This document shows, piece after piece, positions 63,733 to 64,000 of a stretch of 64,000 nt of DNA. A model generated the notes under the pieces. It was not told where the DNA came from. It was given only the letters and a program-made list of their open reading frames with translations, and did no database searches. Within the stretch, counting starts at the first letter, position 1. Every line of letters begins with the position of its first letter. This DNA is from Aminobacter anthyllidis (GTDB taxonomy: Bacteria > Pseudomonadota > Alphaproteobacteria > Rhizobiales > Rhizobiaceae). The stretch is from positions 62,001-126,000 of the forward strand of contig NZ_JAFLWW010000008.1 of NCBI RefSeq assembly GCF_018555685.1, written 5' to 3'. The position numbers and the translations under genes were made by a program.

Positions 63733-64000
63733 CTAAACGGCATGGTCGCAAGGATTGGTCTTGAACCACTGCACCAGGAAGTCGACGAAGACCCGGATCT
63801 TCGCCGGCAGATAGCGCCGGTGCGGGTAGACCGCGAAGATGCCGCCGCCGCCGAGGCGGCGGTCGTCGAGCACCGGCACCAGCTTGCCCGAGTCGAGGTC
63901 GGGAGCGGCAATGAAATCAGGCAGGATGGCAAAGCCGAGGCCGGCAACGGCCGCGGCCCGCGCCGCCATCGGGCTGTTGACCTCCATCGGGCCTGATACC
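63733..64000 (-). CDS. LysR family transcriptional regulator (partial, cut by the right edge)
   Basis: The C-terminal 88 residues of a LysR regulator are visible: VSGPMEVNSPMAARAAAVAGLGFAILPDFIAAPDLDSGKLVPVLDDRRL, then IFAVYPHRRYLPAKIRVFVDFLVQWF. This matches the end of the substrate-binding domain (the GLGFAILPDF block and the closing YP.RR.LPAK.R.FVDF). The helix-turn-helix lies beyond the window. No stop-free N-terminal part is available to judge its target. It lies upstream of the DUF1007/NicO operon on the same strand. Confidence 0.85.
   Translation of the reverse strand, partial: VSGPMEVNSPMAARAAAVAGLGFAILPDFIAAPDLDSGKLVPVLDDRRLGGGGIFAVYPHRRYLPAKIRVFVDFLVQWFKTNPCDHAV

Overview
This window reads as the chromosome of a high-GC alphaproteobacterium of the order Rhizobiales, most likely close to Mesorhizobium or Aminobacter (Phyllobacteriaceae). 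The inference rests on the combination of a CpdR cell-cycle response regulator next to tRNA-Val(GAC), homospermidine synthase, an Omp10-type lipoprotein, a suhB/mmgR (alpha-r8) small RNA, a ROSE-type RNA thermometer before an hsp20 gene, a cobalamin riboswitch before bluB, and TTAACCAT (CtrA-like) half-sites. Gene density is high, with about 60 protein genes, one tRNA, one sRNA and two cis-regulatory RNAs. No prophage, insertion sequence or CRISPR array was seen.

Layout. 1-6.3 kb: a peptide/nickel-class ABC importer (two permeases, binding protein, one ATPase), a GntR/FCD regulator and an Asp/Glu-hydantoin racemase. They are tied together by three exact copies of the 10-mer AATTGTATAC. 6.6-10.2 kb: a small conserved hypothetical gene, then an AraC regulator facing a cupin gene and an FMO-like monooxygenase gene. 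10.3-16 kb: tRNA-Val, cpdR, an N-formylglutamate amidohydrolase gene, the sRNA, hisN, an alpha/beta hydrolase gene, thermometer-controlled hsp20 and threonine aldolase. 16.4-22.8 kb: gltB-gltD for ammonium assimilation. 22.8-23.1 kb: a palindromic intergenic element with 20-bp inverted ends.

23-38.8 kb: envelope and cofactor genes: a DUF459 protein and lytic transglycosylase pair, galU, riboswitch-bluB, a large outer-membrane barrel, kdsD, a TetR-MFS pair, nfeD-SPFH, an FAD oxidoreductase, hemH and a periplasmic 5'-nucleotidase with a LysM tail. 39-48.7 kb: omp10, a galactitol-class PTS (IIC-IIA-IIB) without catabolic genes, homospermidine synthase, a ParDE-like antitoxin/toxin pair whose toxin stop overlaps the start of a heme-dependent demethylase-like gene, pabB/pabC and pepF. 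48.8-64 kb: an orphan sigma-54 activator, a DUF882 protein with a long repetitive tail, eda, an N-acetylmuramidase, trhO, a DUF533 protein, an SDR, a two-gene membrane cassette (acyltransferase plus a His-rich protein of unknown function), an aminotransferase, a GNAT enzyme, a nickel/cobalt exporter with a DUF1007 partner, and a truncated LysR gene at the right edge.

The most system-like parts are the GntR/FCD operator-linked transport-racemase module, the AraC/cupin/FMO module, the toxin-antitoxin-demethylase overlap and the acyltransferase/His-rich membrane pair. All positions and motifs were read by eye. Family names come from recognised motifs, and no database search was run.
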